From the NCBI GenBank assembly GCA_001687465.1, contig LVLI01000327.1, positions 1 through 64,000 on the forward strand: DNA of 64,000 nucleotides, in the 5' to 3' direction. The notes below the pieces were generated by a model. The model ran no database searches. It was given only the letters and a program-made list of their open reading frames with translations, and was not told the DNA's origin. Source of the stretch: Halocafeteria seosinensis. Lineage: Eukaryota; Sar; Bigyra; Bicosoecida. A program made the position numbers and the translations under genes. Below are positions 1 to 11,552 of the stretch, piece after piece. Position 1 is the stretch's first letter, and each line of letters starts with the position of its first letter.

Positions 1-3000
1 TGGCGGCGAACCGGAAGGTAGCGAAATAGAAGAGAGAACCGGCTCCTCAAAACTAAACTCCTCATTCTCGGGACTTGTATTTGAGCGTTGCCCATCAACG
101 ACGAGAAACCACTGATAGTTGAATCCAATGCCCGCTCCAATATCACAAGTTAGACGACGATGCGCTTCTGCAATGTTTTTATAGCATTCTGCACTGAAGG
201 TGAAGTTAGTATTCGTGTACCACACCTCTGGCTCAACGTTCGCGTCCCCGAAGTTGAAACCATGAATCTCAACGGCATCCTTGACACCCCTCGTCGGTAT
301 ACTGGGGGCCAGAAACACTAACTCTTCAATGCGAGGAGCAGCATAACTAATTCCTCGTACGAGTCTCACAGATGTTGAGCTTACCGCACTAGTGGGTCCA
401 ATGGTCACGGTGATATCCAAATCTCTTCCAGTTCCAGGAACAGCGTTACAATGAAGTACAGTATCATTAAGTACTGAACAGCTACTGCTCACGGTGGACT
501 TTCCTTGCTTGAAACTCACATAGCTTGGAGTGCTGATTCGGATACCGTTCGAATCCACTCTTTCAGGAGTTCCAAACCCCTTGCCGTACACGATGAAATC
601 CTCTTTTCCCTCTGTTGAAAATAAGGAAGGTACTACAGCATGAACGAGAGGATCTTCATAATTTCCAGGACTCTCACTGAGAGTGCGGTTGTACCTGTCA
701 ACAAAAACCGTCCACACCATCCTTCTACCCGATCCCGGAGGCACTTGACACGTGGCTTCGGTGTTTAAGTACTGACCATTCACCCGCTTTCGGGAGCATT
801 CCGAGTGCACTCTCACTAAGCCATCTTCTGACACAAGAAGGGCATAGATGTCTGCCTCCCTCCAGATGGGTCCAATATCCTTTCCCTTCAGGTTGACATC
901 AGTAAAGAGGCCGGGGGTATACGGCGTTGAATCACCAAGAGTCACGCGGAGGTCGTCAACGTCGAGAACGTGAGCGACAACTTCCGCAGAATCCGACAAC
1001 CCTGCATCGTCTGTAACCGTGACTGTAAAGTTGTGGGAGGGAATAGACTCATAATCCAGCCGAGCTCCTGGTCTGAGTATCAGCTTCAATCCTTCGAAGG
1101 AAAAGAGATTCGGTGTAGATTCTTGAGTGACGGAAAAGGAAAAGGAGACACTGGAAAACTCTTTTTCTCGATCCTCGAAAGGAAAATCCGTATCAACAGT
1201 GGTCCCACCCTTGGTGTCTTCACGAATATTGATCTCATAATGGCTTAGCACAAAACGGGGGGGCTGATTCACCCTTTCCACTTGTATCTCTACAATGGCG
1301 ACACTGTTCAAACCCCCTTCGTCAGTCACTGTAACTTGAACGTCGAAGCTCCGCTGGCCGTAGAAGTCCAATGGTACTGCGAGGACAAGGTTTATGAATG
1401 CAAACTTGCCTTCGTAGTTTCGATGACTTAAATTGAATGTGCCTGACGGAGTCGTAATGTTAAATTGCAATCTTCCCCTCGAAGCATCGTCCGGGTCCCA
1501 AGCAGTGATGTTGGAGAAAATCGTATCCCCAGGAGAGACGTCCTCCTTTACCAGGAGCGTGGAGGGAAGACTCGAAAACGTTGGTGCTTGCGGAATGTCC
1601 AGAAGACTTACGAACACTTGGCCGTTCGGCTTAGCGGTCAATCCCGTGTCATCTACACATGAAATTTCGAATTCTGTGGTGGCGGTTCCCAAAGTGTGAA
1701 ACTGGAGTCCTTCGGAAGAGGTGCTCTTCATTTTCCCAGAGAGTCGATCCACTGTGATAAGACCGTCTAAAGTGTTTGGTGTAGTGTCGAGCACGACATA
1801 TGTAACAGGACCTCGGTTGGGATCAACGCACACCAACCGGAAGTCGTCAAATACTCCGTTGTGCAGTTCCGGAATGCTAATATGGACGGGAAACGACGTG
1901 TTCCAGAAAGGAGGCTCCAACTGCTCTATCACATCGATATAAATAGTTAAGTTGACACTTCTTTCTGTAGAATCTGTTGCCATTACCTTCACCCAGAAGT
2001 GGGGACGAGATTGATCTAGAAACCAGGCTAAATTGGCCTCTTGGGAGTACAGGAGCTGGTTTCTCGAGCCGAGAGAAAACCGCGGCTGAGAGGAATCTAG
2101 CAATGTAAGCTGGACTACATCTCCAATATCCTGATCCTCCACGTTCACAACACCTATGCTATCCCCAACGTTGGCAAGACTTCCAAGAGTATAATTCTGC
2201 TGCGCAGGACGGAAAAACGGCCCCTCCGGAATGTCTAAAATCGAAATCCTGATGGTATGCTCCGAATCCAGAAAAGAGGGAACCTTTACTATGGAGAACT
2301 TGACGTCAAAATATGGCACCGACAGTGCTTCGAAATCTGGTCTGTAACCAGGGGCTACTAAAACGTCCATAGAAGTACCCGCGGTGAACTTGTCGGAATG
2401 GGTACGTACGAGAAGTGTATAGTTGAATCCCGGTGTGAGGACGTCTGGGTCATGAAACTCTATTGTTCCAAAGCTACCGTCTGCGTGTACAGTACCTTCA
2501 TCAGCTTGAAGTGATGTTGTCAAAATCTCAACAGGCTCAGCAACATCGAGCACAAAGACATCAACGTTTATGAGCGTCTTCTCTGGAGGGGATCCGGTGT
2601 CCTTCGCTTCAATGATCAGTGTGTGATTCTGGTACTGCTCGTAGTCGAGCGGCACATCAACAGCAATGCGAAGATGACCGGTGGTCGATCCAATAGTAAA
2701 GTGCTTAGTAGATGGCATGGTCCGAAGCAAAGTGAATAAAATGACGTCACCTTCTCTATCGTCAATACTCTGAGACATGTCCTGAAGTAAAACATTGTCC
2801 CGTAACTCATCGGAAAAAATGGGGCCGGGATCGTTATACTTTGGAGGTCGGTTTACCATTATAACGCGCAGCGTAATTGAAGTCTCTACACTCTTTCGCG
2901 GACCAGGCATTGAATCTGTCCCACCAACCAATGTTGCAGTCACGTTGATATAGAAAATAGTGTCATTGGCAAAGTAGTTAAATTCAGCGGACTGGGAAGT

Positions 3001-5929
3001 ACTGACTACTCCACTTGAGTTCACCGTAATTCTGTCATCTTTATTTGGCCCGACTGTAAACAGCCAAGCACTTGTTCCCTCTTCATAGTACTGATCAAAC
3101 GCTTCAATCACTCCGATCAAATTGCCTCCCGATATGGACTCTCGGAACGAAAATTCCCGAGTGACGATCTTTGGAGCCTCGCGTAATTCGATGACAGATA
3201 CATCAAAATGAGCTTCGACGGGTGAATTTATCGAGTCCTTGTACAACACTCTAATAAAGCGAGGTAACAAGCCGGGACTGTCATAGTCAAAGAACCTCGT
3301 ATCATTTACGGCAAGTATCCCGTCTGTTGTCAGAGTAAAAGCTTCGCAATACGTTGCCGTTGAGCACGGCTTCATTACCACCTCTAAAACTCCTGAATGA
3401 CGACGAGTTACGAAGGTGCCATTTAGTAAATCCGCCACAAAAACTCCCTCTTCCGCTCCTTCTATCACCTGTATTGGGGCCGATTGCTCCTTTGGAATCG
3501 GAGGACGCTTCAGCTCCTCTACATAAACCACATACTGCTGCCTCAAAATACCAGGTGATCCCTTGAAGTTGTCAGATACGACAATCGTTAAATTGTACTT
3601 GAAAATCTGCGGATTGACGAGCAAGTGTGACGATGACACAGTGACGTCACCAGAGCAGATACCCACTGAAAACGGGTGTGGGTCTGGGTCCACCGTGTCG
3701 ATTTCGAATGATAGTTCATCCCCATCCGGATCACTAAAGATGGGTCCCAAGGACGGTTCCAGTTTGAAATCAGCTTTAGCTTCCTCCGAAACTGAGCTAA
3801 CTATAGTTTGGCTGTATGGAGGCAACCGGATCGGTGGCCTGTTGACTAGGTCGACTACAACTGTCACGTTGCATATTCTATGAAGCGTCTCATTCTCTGT
3901 AGATACGATGCCTTCAACGCTTAGTGAAAATTGGCTGCATACGTCTCGGGAAAACTCCTTCCCTGCTTTCAAGAACAGAGCTCCGCTACGTGTAATGTCA
4001 ACTGGGATCTTCTCTGGGTCGTCAAACGGGACACAGTCGAATCCTTCCCTCGTAACTCCTGTTTTCATGAAGCTTTCCAGTATGTAACTCACGTTGTATG
4101 GTACAGAATTTCTGACTAGCTTGAAGGAATACCCCATTAAGGTATCATTCGAGACTGTGGGCATTTCTAACAGTGTGAGCTTCCCATCAACAGTGCTTAC
4201 ACCACAGACACTGTCCTTCCATACCGTTTTTACAGTGCGGACGCCATCTTTGCAATCATAGTCGTCGGGGCAAGGTTTACAGCCGGCTCTCGTACTGCGG
4301 TCTCCATCTTCAGGAATGGTATAGCCACCTTCGCACAGCCTTCGATTCCCATCCGAGCAAAAATACGTTGCTTTGGGCCTGTCCGGAAGTGCACAAATAT
4401 TTTGTCGAGGGCTAGTACTTCCTTTTGGACAGAAGAACCCATCCATACACTTTCCCGAACATGTTGGACTCGTTTGACCTTCCTCATCGCCGTACCGGCC
4501 CTCAGGACAGTGCTGTCTCTTCCCAGCAATGCAAAAGGAACCATGTGGACACACTTTCTCCTCGGACCGCGTAGCACCATCACCGTCTTCGGGTTCACTG
4601 TAATAACCTTCTTGTACCACCTTCCTCTCAAAAGAACCGCGAGGACAATAGTACATCTCAGGGAACTCTTTGTCCGATCCACATTTCGTTATATCGCTGA
4701 ATGACTGTTCATCTGCCGTTCCCGTACCTGCAAGACACAAAAAGCCTGGAGGACATTCGCCGCTGCAATCCTCGCTCGCCTGTCCTGCTGTGCCGTAGCG
4801 TCCCTTCGGACACAATTCTCCATCTGGTGACTGGTTTCCAGAGGAGCTACAGTATGTACCTGCCGTACAAGGCCCGGAACAACTACTTGAATTCGAACCA
4901 CCTTCATCCGCGTAGACTCCTGGAGGACACGGCACAGGAGCTGTGCTACCCGGAATTGCATATTTTCCGGGCGGAGCAAATGAGCAGCTTGATGCACCAT
5001 GTTGCCCTGAATAACGACCTCCGATACAGGATTTGCATTCTTTTTGAGCCTCCGTATCTTGGAATTGTCCTGGATCACACTGGTCACATTCAAAACTGGG
5101 AAGAACAGAAGAAAAATACCCAGCAGGACAGGAAAAGCATGTCTCCGTTATATTGACTTTAGAAAAGTATCCTTGCGGGCATAGAGCACAGCGTGAAGCT
5201 CCTTCCTCCGACGTGAACCCCCTCTCGCATTGACGACACTCCTGTTGTCTTGGGTCAGATTGATATTGTCCACTGGGGCACAGTTTACACTTAGCAGTTC
5301 CCTTTGAGCTGCTGAACCTTCCTGGTTGGCATTCGCTGCAGATACTAGCCCCATCGATGGAATCGAACCCAGCATCACATTGTTCACAGCTAGCTGGGAA
5401 CAACAATGCATATCAAAACTATAGCAAGAATTACATAAATACGACTACCAAACCACGCCCTTACTTGAACTGGTACGCTGTTGAAATTGACCCGCAGTAC
5501 AATCCGTGCACTGCGTTATCGCGTCGTCTGGCGGGTTGGACGAGTGACTGGAAACAGCTTGGAACTTTCCAGCCTGGAAAACAGAGAGAATAAATAGAAC
5601 AATGTTCAGTTCATGAGTTTATTACCAATACCAATGGTAGTCATTGGTGTTAGTGCGTCTGCGTACTTGGCAAAAACAGCAATGTTTGCTGTCGTCCACT
5701 TCCTTGTAGAACTCCCCACCCCAGCAACCAAACTCGCTCCAGTTCCAGCCTCCATCAGGGCAATTCGCTGCAAAAGGAGTCATACGTATTACCACACCTT
5801 ACTACAGGCTCATTGACCGTGGTTCTTACCTTTCACCGAGAGAAAGGCCGGAAAAACGACACAAGCTAAAACTAATACATGTGTTCTAAAGAACGACCTT
5901 CCATGGGTACCAAACATCTCCAGAACCAT
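1..5929 (-). CDS. Giant secreted/surface protein, GCC2/GCC3 cysteine-rich + cadherin-like + TIG domains (3' partial)
   Basis: Exons (minus): 5929-5830, 5767-5667, 5573-5465, 5393 to 1; introns of 62, 93 and 71 nt with clean GT-AG. The frame stays open for 1797 codons of exon 4 to base 1, giving 1901 residues with no stop, so the gene continues outside the window. Residues about 1-33 form a signal peptide (hydrophobic VLVLACVVFPAFLS). Residues about 34-485 are cysteine-rich repeats of the ephrin-receptor-like GCC2/GCC3 kind (CxxCPAG, CPPGxY patterns). About 490-1590 is a run of cadherin-like beta-sandwich repeats, with linkers such as VNRPP and VNQPP and DPD/DRE calcium-type motifs. About 1685-1901 begins IPT/TIG domains (VYGKGFG, IHGFNFGD). 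Many NxT/NxS sites fit an extracellular protein. Similar architectures occur in large protist adhesion or sensing proteins; the ligand is unknown. Whether a membrane segment or kinase follows cannot be seen. Confidence 0.85.
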
Positions 5930-6598
5930 AGCAAAGCATATTAGATTTCTGACGAAAACATCATTCTGATGTTTACATAAGCCCACAGTGAATGCGCTTT
6001 GTTAGTGCCCCGTTGCTTTGCCTGACACCCGCAGAGGTTGTTTTTGAGGCCGATTCCGCACCGACAGCAGGTTCAACCAGTTGTTGTAGTACTGACAGTA
6101 CAGTACTGTCACATGTTGAACCACATAACCGATATATGATAATGTCCGGACCACTACGATAGGAGGAAAGAGACAACCGAATGTTATGGGGAGACGTAGG
6201 CGGAGTATGGTACAACATGGTACCGAAATGTTGAAAAGCGGTTGCTCTCTGACTTAGGGTCCTTTTCTCTATTGAACGGAAAGCTACATATAGTATAGTT
6301 GTTCTAAACGTATATGTCAACGGCCCTGAGGATCCTGACCTAATTTGACCGTAGGTAAATTTGTAGGTTCCACGTCGCTTTGGTAGGTTCCGGAACCACA
6401 TGCACAGTAGCAATGCATAAAAGGTCAAATTTACCTGCATCAGGATAAGAGACTACTCCGTAATCTAAGGACCATAAGCGAGAATACTATCTTCCACTTC
6501 GATGTCGAAAGATTCTTGACGCCACCATCGTAATTCTCAGAGTTCAAGGAGTCATCTCCCACTGTCGTAGGAAGCATGTAGAGGGACTGACCGCAAGT
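5930..6598. other. Intergenic region between two minus-strand genes
   Basis: This stretch is the upstream region of the giant surface-protein gene and the 3' flank of the helicase. A minus-strand reading frame of 155 codons (6440-5973) begins with ATG but shows no recognisable domain and has low-complexity, random-looking composition; I do not call it. A strong hairpin lies at 6071-6121 (annotated separately). A 10-bp inverted pair GGTAAATTTG / CAAATTTACC sits near 6353-6362 and 6425-6434. No tRNA or other RNA gene was recognised. Confidence 0.5.
6071..6121. repeat. Nested inverted repeat / potential cruciform
   Basis: The inner stem TGACAGTA / TACTGTCA (6093-6100 and 6104-6111) has a 3-nt loop CAG. 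An outer pair GTTCAAC (6071-6077) and GTTGAAC (6115-6121) flanks it. The element lies about 150-200 bp upstream of the ATG of the giant surface protein and outside any coding exon, so it could be a regulatory hairpin or a transposon scar. Confidence 0.6.
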
Positions 6599-8332
6599 TC
6601 ATTTCATCTCTAATTTTCCTTCTTTTAGAAACGCTTCATTCATTTTGATATTCAAAACCTTGCCGATATCATCCATTTCTATAGTTTCCTCCTTAGACGA
6701 CGTAAGTGATAAGCAAACAGCAGTTTCTGGAGAATTAGTTCGACCGACCCGACCGGCTCGATGAATATATGCTCTCACATCTTGGGGAAGATCGTAATTA
6801 ATTACATGAGTCAACGACGGAATGTCAAGTCCACGAGCGGCCATTTCCGTGGCGACGAGTACAGAGCAGGATCCAGTTCTTATTTGGTTCAGAGCTCTCG
6901 TCCTCGTTTTATTATTCCTACCATCATTCACAAGTTCAACGGTTGGAATTCTTTTTGCCTCCCTCAACCAGGACGAGAGTTCCACTGCTTTCGACTTCGA
7001 GTTAGTAAAGACTAATACGGCTTTTGGCTTTGTAGCGGCCATCAGTCTGGGGACCATATTTCTTTTTTGCCCGTCCGAAACACACTCAACAATATAATGC
7101 TCAGTGAGTGCTGGAATGATGCTGTTATCTCCATGAGGTCGTAGGGTAATAGGGTCCCGTAGATAGCGATTCGAAAATTTGGAAACTTCGGAGCTACCGG
7201 TTACAGATACCCAAATGTTCTGAGGAGGAAACGTCATCCGGTTGACAGACTTAGCAAGGGGCAAAAAGTCCGGTTTTGAAAACTCCAAGAGTAAATGATC
7301 AACTTCGTCCGCTATAAAGTACGCAAGCTTTCCCGTGGAAAGATGCTTCGGTATAAGGTTCTTAAGCTGCCAACGGAATGAGTTTGCTGACCATTTACAG
7401 TCAGGAATGAGATAAAATGCCAAGAGGACTTACTGATCGAGGCGTCCCTACTACAACATGAGGAGGGTCAGTTTTCAATGTATTAAGCTTAATAGCTGTT
7501 ATTTCTCCAGTAATGCGTCTCACAGATACTGTTGGATTGTGCTCGGGCTGTCGCAACCTCTTCTTCTTCCCGGGCTCGGTCAACCGTTCCAGTAGCTTCT
7601 GGACCTGTGCGGAGTGAGCCAAACTTGACTTATACCTCAGAGGCTACTACCGGAATGTGTGGTCTTCATACTTGAACAGCAAGTTCCCGAGTAGGGACGC
7701 AGATAATTGCGTGAAGTTTCTTCTCAGAAATCGCAGAAGGGGTGTTGCTGAGTTGCGATAGAACAGGGAGCACGTAGCAGAGCGTCTTGCCCGTTCCTGC
7801 GGTTTGGCAAACTATTTTAAGAATCATAAAGCAATTTGGTATAAAAAATTCAGAAAATAATCACCTGTAGGTGCGTGAAGAAGGACATCCTGCTTAGGCT
7901 CTTCCATGAGTTTTGACTGTAAGCAAACCAAGTTAAGTCGGGTGGCCATCGGCTTGAACACTTGATGCTGGGATCTTACAAGAGCTGCGAATTGTGTCGG
8001 CGTGGGCCGTCGATATCCGAGCTTCTCAAGCTTTCCTAGTAAATGCGATGGAACACCACATGTTGCAAACGTCGAAAAGAGCCGATGTCTGGAAGGGTTT
8101 ATGTGAGGGTAGAGACAGGTAACATAACTCAGCGAGAGCTGCAGGAAGCTTAAAGACCGTACCTGGGCCGCCACGAGGGTAAAAAATTCTGCCGGATGCT
8201 AGAGGAGCGCGCGGCGAAAGCCAACGAGGTGACATTATCACGGGGTTTCAATGTAAAGGGCCTTGTGAACTTCCACACGTCGCCCACCATTCTCCTCCAC
8301 ACTATTCCCGTAAGTCTCACCAACAGTGTCAT
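6599..8332 (-). CDS. Mitochondrial DEAD-box-type RNA helicase (DDX28/MRH4-like)
   Basis: Exons (minus): 8332-8163, 8088-7865, 7796-7672, 7604-7434, 7366-6599; 485 residues; introns 67-74 nt. Residues 1-56 are basic, rich in R/S and lack acidic clusters, as in a mitochondrial presequence. Helicase motifs in order: Q motif GYRRPTPTQ (81-89), motif I APTGTGKT (129-136), Ia PTRELAVQ (166-173), Ib-like GTPRS (226-230), II DEVD (250-253), III-like SVTGS (284-288), then VLVFTNSKS, V ATEMAARGLDIP and VI YIHRAGRVGRT. Motif II is DEVD rather than DEAD, and motif III departs from SAT. Members of this group act in mitochondrial ribosome assembly; that role is inferred from the presequence and general similarity. 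It shares a 400-bp divergent upstream region with the ankyrin gene. Confidence 0.88.
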
Positions 8333-8732
8333 TTTCACCTTATCACACGACAGTATTACACAGTAGAGGATCTTATGGAAACACCCCACTCTTCCATCTT
8401 CTGGTAATAAAGTATCTATCCACCTCGACGACCTCGTTGAGATCAGCGGCTGCGACTCAGTCGGAAAAGTCGAACAAAAGTATGGCGTCTTGCCTTAACT
8501 GTAGATTGCAGTCTGCAATTGATTTAACAGCTGAGCGTATGAGTCGAATTATGATGGAAGGAATTTTGGGTTTCTTGTGATATGATACAGTGACTTGCAG
8601 CGTTCCACGTACATGAACAGCTTTTACTAACTGCTTGTGAGGTGCGAGAGTAAACGGTCTGAAAATTCAACGTCGCATTCAGTGCTTCGCGGGACGAGGT
8701 AGTGGAACTTTTAACTGTGTATCTCGCGCAAA
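8333..8732. promoter_or_regulatory. Putative bidirectional promoter region (helicase / ankyrin gene)
   Basis: These 400 bp separate the start codons of two divergent genes and must hold both 5' UTRs and promoters. No TATA box, RNA gene or conserved coding frame was recognised. The call rests on position only. Confidence 0.45.
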
Positions 8733-10973
8733 ATGTCGCTTACGATTGCCGAAGAAGAGGAAGAGCATGAGTTAGAAAGTATTGGAGAGGACGAGGAGGA
8801 AGAGGCGGCTTCCGAAACTGAATCAGTGCAGCCGGAGCAACTTAATGAGGACTTGTTTGATGCAGTCAAGTCTAATGAGTATGAAAAGACTGCAGAAATC
8901 ATACGCCGAGGAGGAGATTGTAGTGCACGGGATGAGTCTAATTGGACTCCACTGCTTTGGGCGGCGTACTTTGGATATGAAAATGTACGACGTTGTGAAG
9001 CCACGAATTGCATAACTTGAGGACGCAAATATGGTTCCTTGTAATGCAATGCAGATAGTTGACTGCTTACTGAATGCGGGTGCTGGAGAAGAGTACAAGT
9101 CAGTGTCTGCCGAAATCTTGAACCAGAGTCAAAACTCGGACGAAGACGAAGCAGGAGGGGCGACTGCTTCTCGAAGGCAGATCAACTCACCGATGCACTG
9201 GGCTTGCTACAAGGTACGCTACAATTGTGGATGTTATCATTCCCAAAAAAGATCACTAGTTGGTATCCTGTCATTATTCAGGGTCATTTGCATTGCGTGT
9301 GGTTGTTGATAAATGGTCAATTGTCGACAACGGATATTGACCAAACCGGCAATGATTCCTTGCATCTTGCCGCTGCTGCCTCGCACAAGGGCGTCGTCGT
9401 TTCACTGATGTATGCTGGCGTAGACTTGTTTGCTCGGAATTTCAATGGAAATACGGCCTTAGATTTAGCCACGGACAGGGAGGTTAGGTACATTCTCCAA
9501 AAAGCTATGAAACAAAAGTGCTGCGCTGGAACGGGAAGGGAATTCGGCTTACATGAACTGCGCTATCAGTGTCACTGTAACCAGCTCATGTACACTGAAG
9601 AGTGTAGTAACCCTACGCAAGTACCGGCTTACCCCGAATCTGACATTATGATGCCTGTTCGGTTTTATACGGATTCAGAATACAAGGTCCAAGATGCTGA
9701 ATCTGCGCTGCTTGGTGCAATGAGAATGAAGGATCAAACAGAAATCCCTCAAACAGTGGATCCACATTCCCCCGACGAGGCTCTGGGAGAAACTTGGGAT
9801 GATTCTGTCGGACAAGTTGTGCCGGAAAAGAGTGAGGGCGAAGACGAGAGTGAATTACGTGAGAGTGACCTGGAGCCATTGAAGAAAGCAATCGCTGCCG
9901 CCGAGGAAGTGAACGCATCGGTGAAGTTAATTTCTCAAGGGAAGAAAGCCCAGAAGCGCTTGGAAACGTGGTTAGTTTTGAAGGATGAACTTAGTCGGCT
10001 AAACAAACAGCGTCCTCTTAAAAGTCGGTCGCAAACTGATTCACTTAGGTCAGCAATCTACCATGCACAAGTGGCAGGCGTGGCGGAGAAAAGAATTTTA
10101 CTAGCGCAAAACACTCTGCGAACAGCATTGGCAGAAATCCGACTACAAGGTATTATTTCTGTGTGTAAGCGTATTGAATTCGCTACACATGAATTTGATG
10201 GCGACATTAAGAATCTGGAGGGTTGCTTGGATGAAATTGGTGATCAGAAAGGGAGTGATCTGGTATCAGAGGGTACCAATTTACTGCGGCGTCTAAAAGC
10301 TGAAATAGACATGTCAGATTTCTATGATGAGTCGAAAGAGTATCTTACCAAGATGAAGGAATCCCTGAAGAGTTTTCCCGATCAAATTCAAGCACTCCCA
10401 AAATTTGAAGCCTGCGAAGTTACGGAAGAAGCCCAGAAGGAAGATATAGAGACTCCAGCTGAAATGTATGCGTTGCTCCCGGAAAAGGAGGTTCTCTTGA
10501 ATCCGCATAGGTCATTTCCAAACGACCCAGCAGGAGATACATGGTTGGCTGGGAAGTACATGCTCCCAACTGAGGAGAGTCCGGAAGATACTAAGAAAGG
10601 GAAAGGTGATAAGAGGGCATCAAGCGCTGGTAAAGGAACTAACCGGGCAGGAAGTGCAGGCAAAAGTTCGCAGAATGCGAATGAAGCTGCTCAAGAGGAG
10701 AAAATTCTAACCTTCCCGCCGGACACAGAACAACTGGAACACATTAGAGTGATGAAGAGACTACTATGGCGTGCTGGGTTGTCGTTTAAAGTTGCACGGA
10801 ATTGTGGGGTGAACGAATCACTCGTGGAAGAACGGCAAAATGAAATTGAGATTCAGGACGATGTAGTAGAATACGCAAAATCTGACCATTTGGAAAAACT
10901 GGAAGCAGCCGAAATTGCTATCCAGAAGAAGTCCAAGAAAGGGAAGGGGAAGGGGAAGGGAAAAAAGAAGTAA
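8733..10973 (+). CDS. Ankyrin-repeat protein with acidic head and Lys/Gly tail
   Basis: Exons 8733-8984, 9055-9213, 9282-10973; introns 70 and 68 nt, all phase 0; 700 residues. Removing the introns restores ankyrin repeats across both junctions (GYENIVDCLLNAGA and HWACYKGHLHCVWLLINGQ), which supports the model. Layout: very acidic residues 7-35, two blocks of ankyrin repeats at about 37-95 and 130-210, a short Cys/His cluster (CC..HCNQ..EEC) at about 225-255, a long charged helical and probably coiled-coil middle, then a tail of repeated GK/KK (last ~20 residues). Ankyrin repeats mediate protein contacts; the rest matches no family I recognise. The basic tail could bind nucleic acid, microtubules or acidic lipids, but this is a guess. 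Confidence 0.85.
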
Positions 10974-11552
10974 GGAGAATTGCACAATCCCGTATCCCTT
11001 GTGACTGTAACTTGTGACTAGAATATCTTCGTTCGTCCCTCGAATCGAACACATGCTCGGTCAGCTTCGGATAGTATTAACGCGAATGATTGAGCCGTCT
11101 TCCAAGAGTTGCCTGACACTGCAAACAAGAACCCAATGAACAAGAAAACATTCTTCAATGCGCTAAAACATGGTGTATTTACTTTTATTACCATATGGTA
11201 TTCTTAGTACTGGCGCCAGACTTCGCGACGCCTTAAGACTCTAGGTTAAGAGTTCCAAGTTCGAGGGGACTTCACCACAACTTCAACTTGAACTGGAATC
11301 AAAAATGACGTGTTGGGGCGCACACGACCTGTACACGTCAAGTAGCCTTCAGAGTTGTTATGCCAACAAGTATGTCTTCTCCCCTGTGTTTAATTCGGAA
11401 GAAATATTGTGTATAGCAACATCAGCAATTCTTGTTGCTCCGTGAAAAGCCAACGGCACTCTGCTTCAACTTGAACCTCCGTGCAGAACAACCGCCGACG
11501 GTAATACGAGAAGCCCCTCAAGGGATTTTGGACCACGGCTTAGTTTCCGAAA
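10974..11552. other. Intergenic region, no gene seen
   Basis: This lies between two plus-strand genes and has no convincing reading frame or RNA gene. It holds two copies of the recurrent decamer CTTCAACTTG (11281-11290 and 11464-11473) within 300 bp of the next start codon, and the 12-bp palindrome TACCATATGGTA at 11189-11200. The 14-mer TTGAACTGGAATCA here recurs near 49416. Confidence 0.5.

Noticed and set aside
4230-5093. Several 100-150 codon frames on both strands over the cysteine-rich region
   Set aside because: They are out-of-frame shadows of the 1797-codon exon, whose translation has regular Cys repeats and runs unbroken to base 1.
5973-6440. 155-codon minus-strand frame with ATG upstream of the surface-protein gene
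   Set aside because: No domain, signal or compositional bias of coding sequence; it overlaps the hairpin and presumed promoter.
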